Shown in pieces: positions 1 through 11,765 of a stretch of 64,000 bases of DNA. The position numbers were made by a program, and so were the translations under genes. The notes beneath the pieces were generated by a model that did not search any database, was not told the DNA's origin, and was given only the letters and a program-made list of their open reading frames with translations. The DNA is from Rugalucina vietnamica (lineage: Eukaryota; Mollusca; Bivalvia; Lucinida; Lucinidae). How positions within the stretch are numbered: the stretch's first letter is position 1; each line of letters begins with the position of its first letter. The stretch lies in NCBI GenBank assembly GCA_964017185.1, contig OZ024871.1:9912214-9976213 (forward strand), read 5' to 3'.

Positions 1-205
1 GTTTCGGACCAAGTCTGACACAAATCAAGCTGTGCAAGCACAGAAGGTGGCTAAAGGCTGGAAATTTTGGACTTAAGAAGAACAGGGATTATACTATGCA
101 TATAGCGAAAACAAAGGCGCTGATCAGCTTCTCACTTACTGCAAAGCAGATCTGCACCTTTGATTTTGCATGTATGCAAAATGTTGGTTTTCTCATGACA
201 CAGTT
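1..205 (-). mobile_element. Hairpin MITE family A, truncated by window edge
   Basis: Family A is a non-autonomous TIR element of about 240 bp. Its ends read TGAGCCGCGNCGTGAGAAAA and the inverse. It holds a strong internal hairpin (GCGAAAACAAAGGCG, a variable stem, CGCCTTTGTTTTCGC). This copy is reversed and diverged; the stem core lies at about 105-172. The GTTTCGGACC start matches the inner right part of other copies. It does not code for protein, although its frames give recurrent short ORFs. Confidence 0.75.
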
Positions 206-318
206 TGTTTTTAGATGAATACATTTATTTATGGAGCAGTGTTCAGCATCAGAATAAACTTGTGTTATTCTGTTCTGTATTTAAAGAAAAATTCAAATGG
301 ACATGTAGAAACATACAG

Positions 319-519
319 TTCAACCTCATTATAATGCGCCTCACTATAGTGCTGTTTTCAATATAACAAGTCCATGTTATGACTCCCAATATGATTATTT
401 TGTTAATTGCAGCTATTATATAATATGTCTATTGTAAATAACTTCATTATAACCCAGTTTCACTTCATAACACAGTCTGTTTCTATGGACCCCAAAGATA
501 GCGTTATAATGAGGTTGAC
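319..519 (+). mobile_element. TIR element family C (ends CAACCTCATTATAA)
   Basis: A 200 bp element. The left end CAACCTCATTATAATG is mirrored by CGTTATAATGAGGTTG on the right. Related copies lie at 42262-42436 and, split by an insertion, at 39395-40016. No coding capacity is seen. Confidence 0.7.
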
Positions 520-573
520 CTGTATTTTAGTTTTAATATCTATTACAGCTGTTTCAGTGCCATTCTTTAATAT

Positions 574-705
574 TTGAGCCGCGTTGTGAGAAACGCGATT
601 ATTGCCTATGCGAAAACAAAGGCGCAGATCAGCTGTGCAGTAACTGCACAGCTGATCAGCACCTTTGTTTTCCCTACATGGATAGTACAATTCCTCATCC
701 TTACA
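574..705 (+). mobile_element. Hairpin MITE family A, 3'-truncated
   Basis: The left TIR (GAGCCGCGTTGTGAGAAA) and the full hairpin with stem CTGTGCAG/CTGCACAG (633-651) are present. Similarity stops soon after ATGGATAGTACAATTCCTC, so the right third is missing. Confidence 0.75.
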
Positions 706-1922
706 GTCGGTCGGTAACTATGGGCGGTAGCTGTATTCTATTATTTTTGTGCTTCCGCCATTTGGGACTATATTTTGTCTTTGAAAAATCTACAAAATCG
801 TCATTCTACTTCCGGTGTTTTAAACTCGCTATATTTGAGTATAAAACTATTAAAACTGTAGAAATGCGTATGCAGTGGATAATTTGGTTTGTCATCTTCA
901 ACTTGAACCTAATTTGCATTCTGACGAATCAGATATGTCCTAGAAATTAGCGCTCGAATTTGACCACCAAAATCGAATCGGTGGTCCATTTCAGGACAGT
1001 GCCTCCACAAAATTGTGGCAGAAATTTAGGGCCTATAAAAAGTTTTCAAAGATATTTTTATAACGTGTTCTAGAGATGTCAATCTAACCTTAGGCCGAAT
1101 GTGTGATTTCCAGTTTACTCGGTTTTAGAGAAAATTGACCATAAATGAAGACAAGATTTTGACACTCGAAACCCCTTTGCGCAGCCGCAGTAAACATCAT
1201 CAACACGTGTTTACAAAACAAGGGACGACTAAAGACGCTTAAATAACCAGGCTTCATAGCAAGTTTTCTTTTAAGGACGTTGAAACAAATTCAGGCAATT
1301 GCTGAATGATTTCATGGGGGGACTGTTGGCCTAGAATGATCAGTTGTCATTATTCCTTAAGGCTTTTTTGAATGCAATCGATCAAATAATGGTACTCACC
1401 GATTTTTACAGTGTGTATCTCGCCTATCTCGGCATGTCTTCTCAGATTTGTAACCACATGAAGCATGATAAATTTCCCAAAAGCAAGAAAAAAGCTTGAA
1501 AATACAAGCAAATACAACTCTCATGCCTTCTTCTTTTTTGCTTCATAATGATGTCGTCATAACAGAGTGACATCATGCGTCATGTGACTACTACAGAATG
1601 TGGCCAAAAGTATTCGATTTTCATTGATTTTTCGAATTTGGTTTCACACCACAACTAAATGCATACGCATATCCTCGTTTTTATATATATATCTAATATT
1701 TTTTCATTTTGAGATTGCTTTCCTGCTATCAAACCACGTAATAATGATTTCATTTCTAAATGAATTTACGCCATGGAAAGGGTGAAATGATTTCGAAAGT
1801 GTTAGATTGGCCTGAGATGGGGCAGGGTGCCCCCACCCCCTCCACCGGCACTGTAGGCCTTCTTTGCAAATTTTTTATGACAATTACAATGATTTATCCA
1901 GAAAACAAATCTTGGTTCTAAA
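706..1922. other. No gene recognised; one short shared repeat
   Basis: No exon with a recognisable product on either strand. A 35 bp stretch at 1012-1046 (TTGTGGCAGAAATTTAGGGC and onward) recurs at 6123-6160, so at least part of this stretch is an old interspersed repeat. A C-rich patch lies at 1825-1850. Confidence 0.5.
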
Positions 1923-2930
1923 GCCTAGGTTACATTTGGCCTACGATTAGCGATGATCGTACGATACACATTTTTGCATTTCGCGCGATCTCCGCAGGGT
2001 GACCCTACGATACCCCTACGATTTTACGGCTTACTACAATCTCCATAGCTTCTACGATTTTGTAGTAGGCCTAGTCTGCACTTTTATACAAGTTTCTAAA
2101 AAGCGCAAGACCGTAGCCCGTAGACATATCGCAGTTAGCATCGTACGGGCGCCGTACAGAACCCCTACGTTGATCGTGTTGTCACCGCACGGTTTTTATG
2201 ATAATTTTGGGACTAAAATCGTAAGATATTCGTAATCCTTTAGGGTGATCGTAAAGGTTATTAAAACCGTTCGCATATCGTTCGGTCGTTATACGGACAT
2301 ACCACGGCGTCCGCGAGTTTATCGTGTGGCCGCCATATGATTGTTGTGCATTTTTGACGGGATATGGTTCCTTACGATTTCCACTTAAAGTGTGCGGAGA
2401 CCCTACGACTTCCCTACGATCTCCGTACGGTTTTGACTCGGAACATAAAAGAAAGTCAGAACAAAAAATCATAAGATGCCCGCATGAATTGTAAACACAT
2501 ACCGTCGTAGCCCATTATCGCCTACGATGTCTAAAATATCGTAGGGAAAATCGCAGACCGAAAAGTCGTACAATGATCGGGGAAAATGTAACCTACTAGG
2601 CATGACCCCTTGTGGACTCCCTACGATCACTGCACGATTTTTGTCCCCAAACTATCATACAAAAATCACGAGGTGACCGCTTGATCAGCGCAGGGTCTCC
2701 GTGCGGCGCCCGTATGATGAAAATGTAAAAATTGTACGATCATCGCAAGCTAATTGTAGCCAAGGCATCAGTCAGAAGTCCAAGGGACTCCGTACTTTGT
2801 CCACTAAAAGTCTTCGAAGACCCTACGACTATCGCACGACCGCCTAGCTTGCGTTTTGTATCAGAACGTATAGTGACTCCGTACGGACATCGCACGGGTT
2901 CCGTACGATATCCACTTATATATAGGCTTA
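1923..2930. repeat. Region built of CTACGAT / CGTACGR words
   Basis: About 1 kb in which the words CTACGAT, CGTACGA and their complements recur every few tens of bases. The flanks lack them. Inverted matches frame parts of it: CCTAGGTTACATTT at 1926 against AAATGTAACCTACTAGG at 2589-2605, and GATTAGCGATGATCGTAC at 1945 against a mirrored GTACGATCATCGCAAGC at 2735. The short ORFs here are by-products of the repeated words. Probably one or two nested non-autonomous TIR elements; the exact ends are uncertain. Confidence 0.55.
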
Positions 2931-3311
2931 ATGGAGATAGAACGTATTATCGTTGCAAAGATTGTACAGAATTAGCAAACGTACATAAAGTTGGTTTATG
3001 AAAGAAAAAAATGTTTCCAGGGGTTGTATTTTAAAACATTTTCTCTGAAACTGCTTATTTATCGCAGGCCTTTTGTTTTGGTTCTAGTGATATTTAAAGG
3101 ATCTTGTTATTTATAATCTATCTTTGTAATCACAACCTGGATTCTCGATTAACGAGTTTTTATGAGATACGGTAAATGGCGAGGGTTGTTCGGAATTAGT
3201 CGCCTTGTCAATTTAGATCAGTATATTTGAGAACGCTTGATGATAAGAAAAAGTAAAGATCAGAATAAGTTAAAAAATCATATTTGCGCAGCACATTGCA
3301 TTACTAAATTT

Positions 3312-3485
3312 AGTTAAATCATAGTAACTGAGTGGCAATCTATTGGGAAATAGAAGCTCACTCGGCTTACGATGTATTCTAAGTATAAGATTGTCAATTT
3401 AGTTTTTTCCCACCTCGGGTTTTGGAGTGGGAATTTCTTTGATTGTGCCTTTTCTCGATCATTACTTACTCTTACTTTTTAGGGC
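3312..3485 (+). repeat. Interspersed repeat family E
   Basis: Diverged match to 57297-57470 inside the annexin gene. Shared words include GTAACTGAGTGGC, GATTGTCAATTTA, GGAATTTCTTT and TCATTACTTAC. No protein is seen. Confidence 0.55.
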
Positions 3486-4079
3486 ATGTACATATTAAAG
3501 GGCACTGTGTTGTCATCGGACCTTTATATATATAGCTCTCGTTATTTATTCATGAAAACGTACAATAAGTTATACATCACCGACATTGAAGATCCATGGG
3601 CGCCGAATAACTAACTGAAATCCGGAGAAAAAGAAAAACACAAGTTGAACCGCGGTGGTATGCCCGGCGAGTGCATAGGCGTGACTAACAATGCTTAAGT
3701 AAAATCTATAGAATATCCACTCTCTGTATCGGTACCCAACGCTACCCAGAGAGAAAGGAAAATATTTTTAAAAACATAATTTGCAAATAAAAGTTTGGAT
3801 GACCAAACGCTGAGCTAGGACAAGACTGAGTTGATAAAATCGTTCGGAAACTGCCGGAGTTCGGGAATTCATGAATAGACATGCCCACTCTGGTATTTAG
3901 CCGTCGGTTCAGGGATTACATGTTCAATTATCTTATATCCGTCTCGACGTGACTTTTACCTTGTTGACTGTGGCGCGCTAACATGGCTAAACCACATTTA
4001 AACATACTAAAAAAGCAATGGCTTAAATCTCTCATAAGGTCGTACGAGTTACCTTTCTTGACTATTTCGAGGTCATGGC
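3486..4079. other. No gene seen
   Basis: No long frame and no recognisable exon. The sequence is ordinary AT-rich DNA without a tandem structure that I can see. Confidence 0.4.
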
Positions 4080-4403
4080 TCTATCATTTGAAGTTGCTTC
4101 CCTTTTACCATCAGCAATTGGCCAATTAAAAGTGAGAACCAATGTTTCGACATTATGTGTTTAAACATAATCCTAGACAAATGACCAAGATGCCTGCCAT
4201 GCCCACACACTTCTTCCAAAATTTTACTTTCGGGAACTGCTGAATCTATTGCAATGAAACTTGACATGTTGCAGATAACCACTATGTGTTATTCTGGCCC
4301 TGCCCTAGGGCTATCTATATGACCATTATAGTCAAACGAATTATATGTACATGTATCTCACACCTCAGGTGAGCGTTAACAGTACTATAGATCCTCTGTT
4401 TTA
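4080..4403 (+). mobile_element. Decayed 3' end of a TAGCTCACCTGAG element
   Basis: Carries the family words AAATGACCAAGATG, CTGCCCTAGGGCTATCTATA, CTCAGGTGAGCG and TCCTCTGTTTT in the same order as the end of the element at 6250-7840, but strongly diverged. An old truncated relative. Confidence 0.55.
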
Positions 4404-4633
4404 ACACCATGCTGTTCAATACCCGGTTTGGGTCGGTGAATTATGACCCCATGTCGCAGAACTGTACATGTAGAAATAAACTGGGCCGCGGTAAAACTAT
4501 GGCGCTATCATATAAAATTTGGTAAAAGTGGTACTTTTGCTGTCGGGTGGCAAGAATTTTATTACCTGGGATTACCTGTTGAAATTTAATTGGGCGTGGA
4601 TTGACAACTAGCCCAGGTAACATTAAACCATAT

Positions 4634-4830
4634 TATTGCATAAATACCGGTGTCACACGATATTAACAGCCGTTTATTAATGAAAGAAAAAAAAAACAAC
4701 ATGCATTAATATTGCAATTTACACGCGCACGTGCTGTTTATACATGGCTTTTACTTATGTTCGTTACCGGGCGCCAGCAAAGCACGTGCTAGTAATGAGA
4801 AACTGAAGTCCGCCCGGAACTAGCATGAAC
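4634..4830 (+). mobile_element. TIR element family F, partial
   Basis: Begins TATTATTGCATAAATA and matches 19037-19215 closely (TTAACAGCC, TTTATTAATGAA, GCACGTGCTGTT, ATACATGGCTTTTACTTATG, AATGAGAAACTGAAGTC). The right half and the attached palindrome seen at 19345 are absent. Confidence 0.65.
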
Positions 4831-4870
4831 CGTGATAATTTGGCGTAACTGTAAACCGTTTGTATCAGGC

Positions 4871-4900
4871 TAGGTGTGTGTGTGTGGGGGGGGGGCACCG
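4871..4900 (+). repeat. Short (GT)n then G-run
   Basis: A GTGTGTGTGTG stretch followed by ten or so G residues. Simple repeat. Confidence 0.8.
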
Positions 4901-5570
4901 GGATATACCGGCAGAAACATGGGCTTAAACCTGCTTAAACCTGGATGCTTCGGCGAAGTTTGACCGATGCCACAGTACAACTTTTACTTACAGCGTAAAT
5001 GAAAACATATCAGTATACAGCTTTTTATATAGTGTGTTTCTCCTCTTCTTTTTTTCTTCAGGTATTGCATGGATATTTATAGTTTGTGTCACAGTGATTC
5101 AAATACGATGATTTCGTCGCGAGCTGGCTTTTCGTTCAGGTTCGTCCTCGTGCTCGGCGCGTTAGACCAAAAGCTTTAGCCGGCTACCTTACACACAGAT
5201 GAACCATTTGCTCTATTTTTAAAGCGATTAAGATCTACCATCTCCGATTATATATATGACTTTTTAACGTCTCGGAATCGCCTCCCTGTCTCCTTCTGGT
5301 AGAAAACGCGCACAACATGTAACATAACTGTTTTCAGAATCTAAGTTCTGCTTGCACACTGATGTGGCGGTTGGCTTTTAATCATGGGATTCGTCTGGAC
5401 TCAATCATTATTCTTGGATTGACGGTGAAATTGATTGTTGAAATAACAGCAAAACTGTGCTTTTATGTCAGCAAAACTGTGTTTTTATGATTGCAATGAC
5501 AAGGACAAAGTTTTCGGGTGTGCCGAGTGTTAAAATGCTATGTAACGTTCTTTCTATCTTATCCTGCATC
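4901..5570. other. No gene seen
   Basis: No recognisable exon, and no repeat relationship to other parts of the window noted. Confidence 0.35.
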
Positions 5571-5575
5571 CACGC

Positions 5576-5609
<34 letters not shown>

Positions 5610-5610
5610 C
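5571..5610 (+). repeat. (GT)n microsatellite
   Basis: CGCGCGCACG followed by about 13 GT units. The 87-codon frame over it is an artefact. Confidence 0.9.
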
Positions 5611-6249
5611 CAATTAATGCAAATGGGTCCAATTAGGAATAGCACTTACAACATTAAAATAGAAACTCAGCACGTGCAAATATTTATTGGCACACACATG
5701 TCGTATAGATTACAGATACCCTGTTCATGTGTTGTGCATTCAATCAAAACGAACCGAAACACGCCTATCATCAAATTATAGTGGTGTGCTACCTTCCAGT
5801 GTCAGTGCAGTGGGGTGACGACAGCTGATTATTGTTACGTCACAGATTACTTCACAGACTGCGAAATTTGCAGATTCCTCCTGCATTTTGCTGTCGTTGT
5901 TTTTAGACGATTCTTTTGAAAATAAATGAAATTGGACATTGTATGGAATATGAATTTGATCATAGTGCTACTAGAATTACTAAAATGACGGGATCAAAGG
6001 CCAATGGTAAGATAAAACATTTGCTTTTGTTCACATTTTATGTCAACAACAAGCCAAACACTGTTCCAGAAATGTCGCCATTTTCTCAGGTTTTACCATT
6101 TTGAAACCGAAAGTAGATTTTAGATTGTGGCAGAAATTTAGGGCCTATAAAAAGTTTTTGATGAAAATTGGCACACAGACAGAAAATTTTATGCTCTGTT
6201 TGGTTGTCAAGATAAAAAATTTCCAGTTTATTCGCAAATTACTGCTTTT

Positions 6250-7840
6250 TAGCTCACCTGAGCCGAAGGCTCACAGGTGAGCTTATAGTATACCCATGCT
6301 CCGTCGTCCGTCCGTCGTCCGTCGTCGTCCGTCGTCGTCCGTCCGTCGTCCACAATTTCAAAGATCTTCTCCTCTGAAACTGCTTGGCCAATCAAAGCCA
6401 AACTTCATGTGGAGCATCCTTAGGAAGGGGGAACGAAAGTTTATATAAATGGTCCAGGTCACATGACCAAGATGGCCGCCATGGCTATAAATAGCAAAAA
6501 CCTTTAAAAATCTTCTTCTCCAGAACCAGTGGGCCGATTTCCACGAAACTTGGTATGTAGCATCGGGGAACCTGGCCCATCATAGTTTATATAAATCATG
6601 ACCCTAGGATGACCTTGACCTATTTTACGGCAAGGTCAACTTAGGTCGCCAATGCATTTGAATGGGAAAAAATGGTTAAATGCTATTTAATGGGTAAAAC
6701 TTACTGGGAATAGGCAAATGGACAGAAGATTAATGTTAATTGAAAATTTTAGCCCCTGGTGGCTTGTCTGCCCCTGCCCCGGGGCTATATACATGTATAT
6801 TTCCATAATAATGAAACATCTTCTCCCCTGAAACCGCTTGGCCATTCAAAGCCAAACTTCATATGGAGCATCCTTGGGAAGGGGGAAAGAAAGCTTATAT
6901 AAATAGTCAAGGTCACATGACCAAGATGGCCGCCATGGCTATAAATAGAAAAAACCTTTAAAAATCTTCTTCTCCAGAACCAGAAGGCCAATGATTTTGA
7001 AACTTGGTGTGAAGCATCAGTGACTGGAGCTCTACAAAGTTTATATAAATCATGACCCTGGGATGACCTTGACCTATTTTACGGCAAGGTCAACATAGGT
7101 TGCTCATGCATTTGAATGGGGAAAAGTGTTAAAATGTCATTTGTAGGGAAAAACTTGCAGGAAATTGGCAAATGGACTTATGATTGATGATTCTGAAAAA
7201 ATTTGGACCCCAGGGGTCTGTGTGCCCCCACCCCGGGGCAATATACATGTGTATGACCAAATTATTCAAACATCTTCTTCTCTAAAACCGCTTCGCCAAT
7301 CAAAGCCAAACTTTATGTGGAGCATGCTTAGGAAGAGTGAATGAAAGTCTGTATAAATGGTCAAGGTCACATGATCAAGATGGCCGCCATGGCTATAAAT
7401 AGCAAAAACCTTTAAAAATCTTCTTCTCCAGAACCAGAAGGCCTATGAGTTTGAAACTTGGCATGAAGCATCAGGCAATGGAGCTCTACAAAGTTTATAT
7501 AAATCATGACCCTTGGATGACCTTGACCTTTTTTTACAGCAAGGTCAACTAAGGCCGCCCATGCATTTGAATGGGAAAAATTGTTACAATGTCATTTGAA
7601 GGGCAAAACTTGCAGTAAATTGGCAAATGGACTGAATCTTTATGATTTAAAAAAGAAATTTACTCCAGAGGTTGCTCTGACCCTGCCCTGGGGTTATATA
7701 CATGTATATTAATTACCATTCTAGTCAAACAAGTTTATTGGTAGTTAGTTCTTTTTGCGTTGTCTCCCCTATCCCATAAGTTTATTGGTATATATCTCCG
7801 ATCTCAGGTGAGCGTTTACAGGACCATTGGTCCTCTGGTT
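6250..7840 (+). mobile_element. Tandem-repeat-bearing TIR element, copy 1
   Basis: Starts TAGCTCACCTGAGCC, then a small hairpin (GAGCCGAAGGCTC), a GTCGTCCGTCCGTC run (6300-6350), three tandem units of about 450 bp (near 6358, 6812 and 7264), and the end CTCAGGTGAGCG...CCATTGGTCCTCTGGTTT. Each unit reads CATCTTCTCCTCTGAAACCG, then GTCACATGACCAAGATGGCC, then CCCCGGGGCTATATACATG. No transposase is seen. The layout recalls Pearl/Helitron-like bivalve elements with central tandem arrays (inference). Confidence 0.75.
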
Positions 7841-8129
7841 TCGTTTTTCTGAGGGCACTGTCAAACGGCAAAAAACTCGCAACTTTAACGCGGTTCTTCA
7901 GCGACACCGGGATAAATTGTCGCATACAGCAGTTCTTTTTGAACCGAATGATGTTCGCTTTTTCTATTTTCATCGCTGACAGATTGCAAATGTGAAGTAT
8001 AAACGAGAACTTTGATGATAAACGCATCAACTGAAATGGGGCTTCAAAAATTGGAAGTAGTTCCCGGGAACGAACGCACGTGAATTTTGTTTTTAAAATC
8101 CTACGCTAGGCCCATCTCCGTTCCCGACT

Positions 8130-8203
8130 GTTAATCCGAAATTTCAAGCTTCTAGCCATGTCGAAACCCGAAGACTGGTTTTCTCGCGTCGCGGCTCATT
8201 TAT
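8130..8203 (+). mobile_element. Hairpin MITE family A, right-end fragment
   Basis: Only the right end remains: ATCCGAAATTTCAAGCTTCT, then GAAGACTGGTTTTCTCGCGT, then CGCGGCTCATTT. Confidence 0.75.
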
Positions 8204-8226
8204 TAGATGGATAATTACAATCATGA

Positions 8227-8445
8227 TGTTTAATCTTGCCTGAGGTTGCTAGTTGCCTCACAATGAACTTTCCAAGCTATACATACTTCTTGTAACTCCT
8301 TTATGTCTCTTTCAGAACAATCTGGTACTTTGAGCCCTCTGTTTTGACAACATTTTCCCTGCTTGGCCTCATTATCAGCCTCATTGATTTCCTCGTTCCC
8401 CTCATAGCACCTAGAGTGCTGGGCTCCAGTAGCTGGTAAGTTCAA
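8227..8445 (-). CDS. Possible small ORF or terminal exon, unrecognised
   Basis: A 71-codon minus-strand frame starting MNLPATGAQHSRC and ending CEATSNLRQD. It is acidic to basic mixed, has six cysteines and no membrane segment. About 30 bases after the stop the minus strand reads AATAAATGAG, a possible poly(A) signal, although that AATAAA lies at the edge of a MITE end. No clear splice acceptor was assigned. I do not recognise the family. It could be a chance frame or a fragment of an inserted gene copy. Confidence 0.15.
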
Positions 8446-8778
8446 ATCATTGATGGTGAGTTACGTAATCAACAATCAACAAACCTGATTTTTCATATGA
8501 ACATAAATGCGACAAAACATCCCTTAGTTAGATATTCTGATATTTCTATGCATAAAAAACGGTACAAAAGTTGTTTTTCATATGAATCCCTGGTTCATAA
8601 ATCAGTTTATATTGTTTAGTATGAGAAAAATAATGCCCAAGTTGAAAATCTATGTTGTAAAGAAACAATATTACATGTACAACTGTACCAAAATCAAATT
8701 GAAAATGATTTGAAATTGACAGCTATTAATTGTGTGATTGCGAAATAGTGGGTTTGGTTTAAGAAGTCTTTTTTTATT

Positions 8779-10940
8779 AGCTCACCTGAGCCGAAGGCTC
8801 ACAGGTGAGCTTATAGGATAGGCAGGCATCCGTCGTCGTCCGTCCGTCCGTCCGTCTGTCGTCCGTCCACAATTTCAAAGAAGAATATTTCTGAAGCTAG
8901 TAGGCCGATCTTGATCAAATTTAATGTGAACCATAACTGGGTTGGGGGATTGATGGCATTAGGTTTTGGAGCAGATTGTATCAAAATTGTGGTTTCCATG
9001 GCAACAGATAGGTCCCATAGACTTACAATGGGAAAAACTAAAAAAATCTTCTTCTCTGAAACCACTAGGCCCACAGCTTTGATATTTGGTATGTAGCAAT
9101 GGCTAATGGTCCTCTACATAAATTGTGCCATTCATGCCCCTGGGGTCAAATTTGGCCACGCCCCGGGGGTCGATAGTCTCCATAGACTTACTATGGGAAA
9201 AAAATTAAAAAATCTTCTTCTCTGAAACCACAGGGCCCACAGCTTTGATATTTGGTATGTGGCAATGGCTAATGGTCCTCTACATAAATTGTGCCAGCCA
9301 TGCCCCTGGGGTCAAATTTGGCCACGCCCCGGGGGTGGATAGTCTCCATAGACTTACAATTGGAAAAACTAAAAAAATCTTCTTCTCTGAAACCACTAGG
9401 CCCACAGCTTTGATATTTGGTATGTAGCAATGGCTAATGGTCCTCTACATAAATTGTGCCATTCATGCCCCTGGGGTCAAATTTGGCCACGCCCCGGGGG
9501 TTGATAGTCTCCATAGACTTAATATGGGAAAAAGATTAAAAAATCTTCTTCTCTGAAACCACAGGGCCCACAGCTTTGATATTTTGTATGTGGCAATGGC
9601 TAATGTTCCTCTACGTAAATTGTGCCAATCATGTCCCCGGGGTCAAATTTGGCCACGCCCCGGGGGTCGATAGTCTCCATAGACCTACAATAGGAAAAAA
9701 ACTTCAAAAAATCTTCTTCTCTGAAACCACTAGGCCAACAGCTTTGATATTTGGTATGTAGCAATGGCTAATAGTCCTCTACATAAATTGTGCCATTCAT
9801 GCCCCTGGGGTCAAATTTGGCCACACCCCGGGGGTTGATAGTCTCCATAGACTTACTATGGGAAAAAAATTAAAAAATCTTCTTCTCTGAAACCACAGGG
9901 CCCACAGCTTTGATATTTTGTACGTGGAAATGGCTAATGGTCCTCTACATAAATTGTGCCAATCATGCCCCTGGGGTCAAATTTGGCCATGCCCCGGGGG
10001 TCGATAGTCTCCATAGACCTACAATAGGAAAAACTAAAAAAATCTTCTTCTCTGAAACCACTAGGCCCACAGCTTTGATATTTGGTATGTAGCAATGGCT
10101 AATGGTCCTCTACACAAATTGTGCCATTCATGCCCCTGGGGTCAAATTTGGCCACGACCCGGGGGTCGATAGTCTCCATAGACTTACAATTAGAAAAACT
10201 AAAAAAATCTTCTTCTCTGAAACCACTAGGCCCACAGCTTTGATATTTGGTATGTAGCAATGGCTAATGGTCCTCTACACAAATTGTGCCATTCATGCCC
10301 CTGGGGTCAAATTTGGCCACGCCCCGGGGGTTGATAGTCTCCATAGACTTACTATGGGAAAAAAATTCAAAAATCTTCTTCTCTGAAACCAGTAGGCCCA
10401 CAGCTTTGATATTTGGTATGTAGCAATGGCTAATGTTCCTCTACATAAATTGTTCCATTCATGCCCCTGGGGTCAAATTTGGCCAGGCCCCGGAGATTGA
10501 TAGTCTCAATAGACTTGCTATGGGAAAAAAATTCAAAAATCTTCTTCTCTGAAACCACAGGGCACACAGCTTTGATATTTTGTATGTGGCAATGGCTAAT
10601 GGTCCTCTACATAAATTGTGCCAGCCATGCCCCTGGGGTCAAATTTGGCCACGCCCCGGGGGTAGATAGTCTCCATAGACTTACAATGGGAAAAACTAAC
10701 AAAAATCTTCTTCTCTGAAACCAAAAGGCCCAGAGCTTCTATATTTTGTATGTAGCAATGTTTGGTAGTCCCCATTATAAATTATGCCAGTCATGCCCCT
10801 GGGTCAAATTTGGCCATGCCCCGGGGGTCAATAGTGTCCATGCATAGACTTTCATTTGTCGATTCTCAATTAATTTAAATCTCATGAGCTTACAATGTGA
10901 TAATCTCTCAGGTGAGCTACAGGACCAATGGTCCTCTAGT
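8779..10940 (+). mobile_element. Tandem-repeat-bearing TIR element, copy 2
   Basis: Same ends as the 6250 element (TAGCTCACCTGAGCCGAAGG; CTCAGGTGAGC...GGTCCTCTAGTT) and a GTCCGTCC run at about 8828-8870. The cargo differs: about eleven units of 166-167 bp between about 8885 and 10855. Each unit reads ATCTTCTTCTCTGAAACCAC, then GGCCCACAGCTTTGATATTT, then CCCTGGGGTCAAATTTGGCC, then CCCGGGGG. Neighbouring units differ in a regular way, giving a dimer period near 333 bp. The short ORFs inside are shadows of the array. Confidence 0.8.
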
Positions 10941-11148
10941 TACAAATACCGTCTTCCTAAGGGACTTCACATCACCACCTCCCAGTTCCAATTGGTAAGC
11001 CATAGTTAATGTGTTCTTACTTTGATTACTGAATTTGTCATTTCTTTGGAAAGTTTAATGCCATATTATGTTATAGATTGTTCATATCAACTTTTAATTT
11101 TGTTGACATCACGTTTTGGTATGTTCAGAATTCTCATGAGCAAATGAT

Positions 11149-11358
11149 ATACTGTAAATTCGGAAATTTTCGTGCGACTTTTATTTAGAGAATTAGCTTT
11201 TTCCGAATAATTCACCATGTCTTGAATTCGCAAACAAGTGTTCATGTAGTCTTTACGGCGCAAAGATTCTTTATCAGTGAAAACATTAAATTGGTAAGGC
11301 AACGCAAATATTCACAAAAATTAAATCCTGATGGACATTTACCGAACTTACAGTTTTG
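11149..11358 (+). mobile_element. TIR element family D (TACTGTAAATTCGGAAA)
   Basis: Left end ATACTGTAAATTCGGAAA; inner words TTTTATTT and CTTGAATTCGC; right end CCGAACTTACAGTTTT, diverged. The better-kept relative is at 38661-38877. Non-coding. Confidence 0.65.
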
Positions 11359-11392
11359 AAAAAAAATGCTGTTTTTTCTCAGTGAATCTGGA

Positions 11393-11616
11393 CCTAGTTG
11401 TTCAAAGCATCGTTAGCTTAACGATATTGTTAAGACATAAATTTGTTAAGCAAATTTCAGCTAAAGTAACAAATACACTGTTATTTTTTGTTGAAAAAAT
11501 GTGAGAATCTCACATTTTTTCAACAAAAAATAACAGTGTATTTGTAATATTAATGTTTGAAATTTTAACGAAACGTTAACTAACGATGTCGTTAGTTTTG
11601 AACAACTGGGCCCTGG
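11393..11616. mobile_element. Palindromic MITE family G
   Basis: TIRs CTAGTTGTTCAAA and GAACAACTGGGCC, with subterminal GTTAGCTTAACGAT-type words. The central near-perfect palindrome (TTGTTGAAAAAATGTGAGA and its complement, about 11475-11545) is flanked by ACACTGTTATTTTT and its inverse. Copies at 18395-18617 and 19966-20185. Confidence 0.8.
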
Positions 11617-11765
11617 TGGTTAACTCATAACAATGCAATTGCCATGTCATGATTCATATTCTTTACACATAGTATCTATCATAGACAGCGAGAATATTGA
11701 AATGGGACTTGAATAATAGAATATGTATATTATTATATCAAGTTGAACAAGTAGAGCTTTTTGTT

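Noticed and set aside
1999-3001. Three small ORFs of 78-96 codons
   Set aside because: They follow the CTACGAT words and lie on both strands; no protein family resemblance.
8885-10855. CRISPR-like regular array
   Set aside because: Units are 166 bp and continuous, without short repeats separated by unique spacers, in an intron-bearing animal genome.
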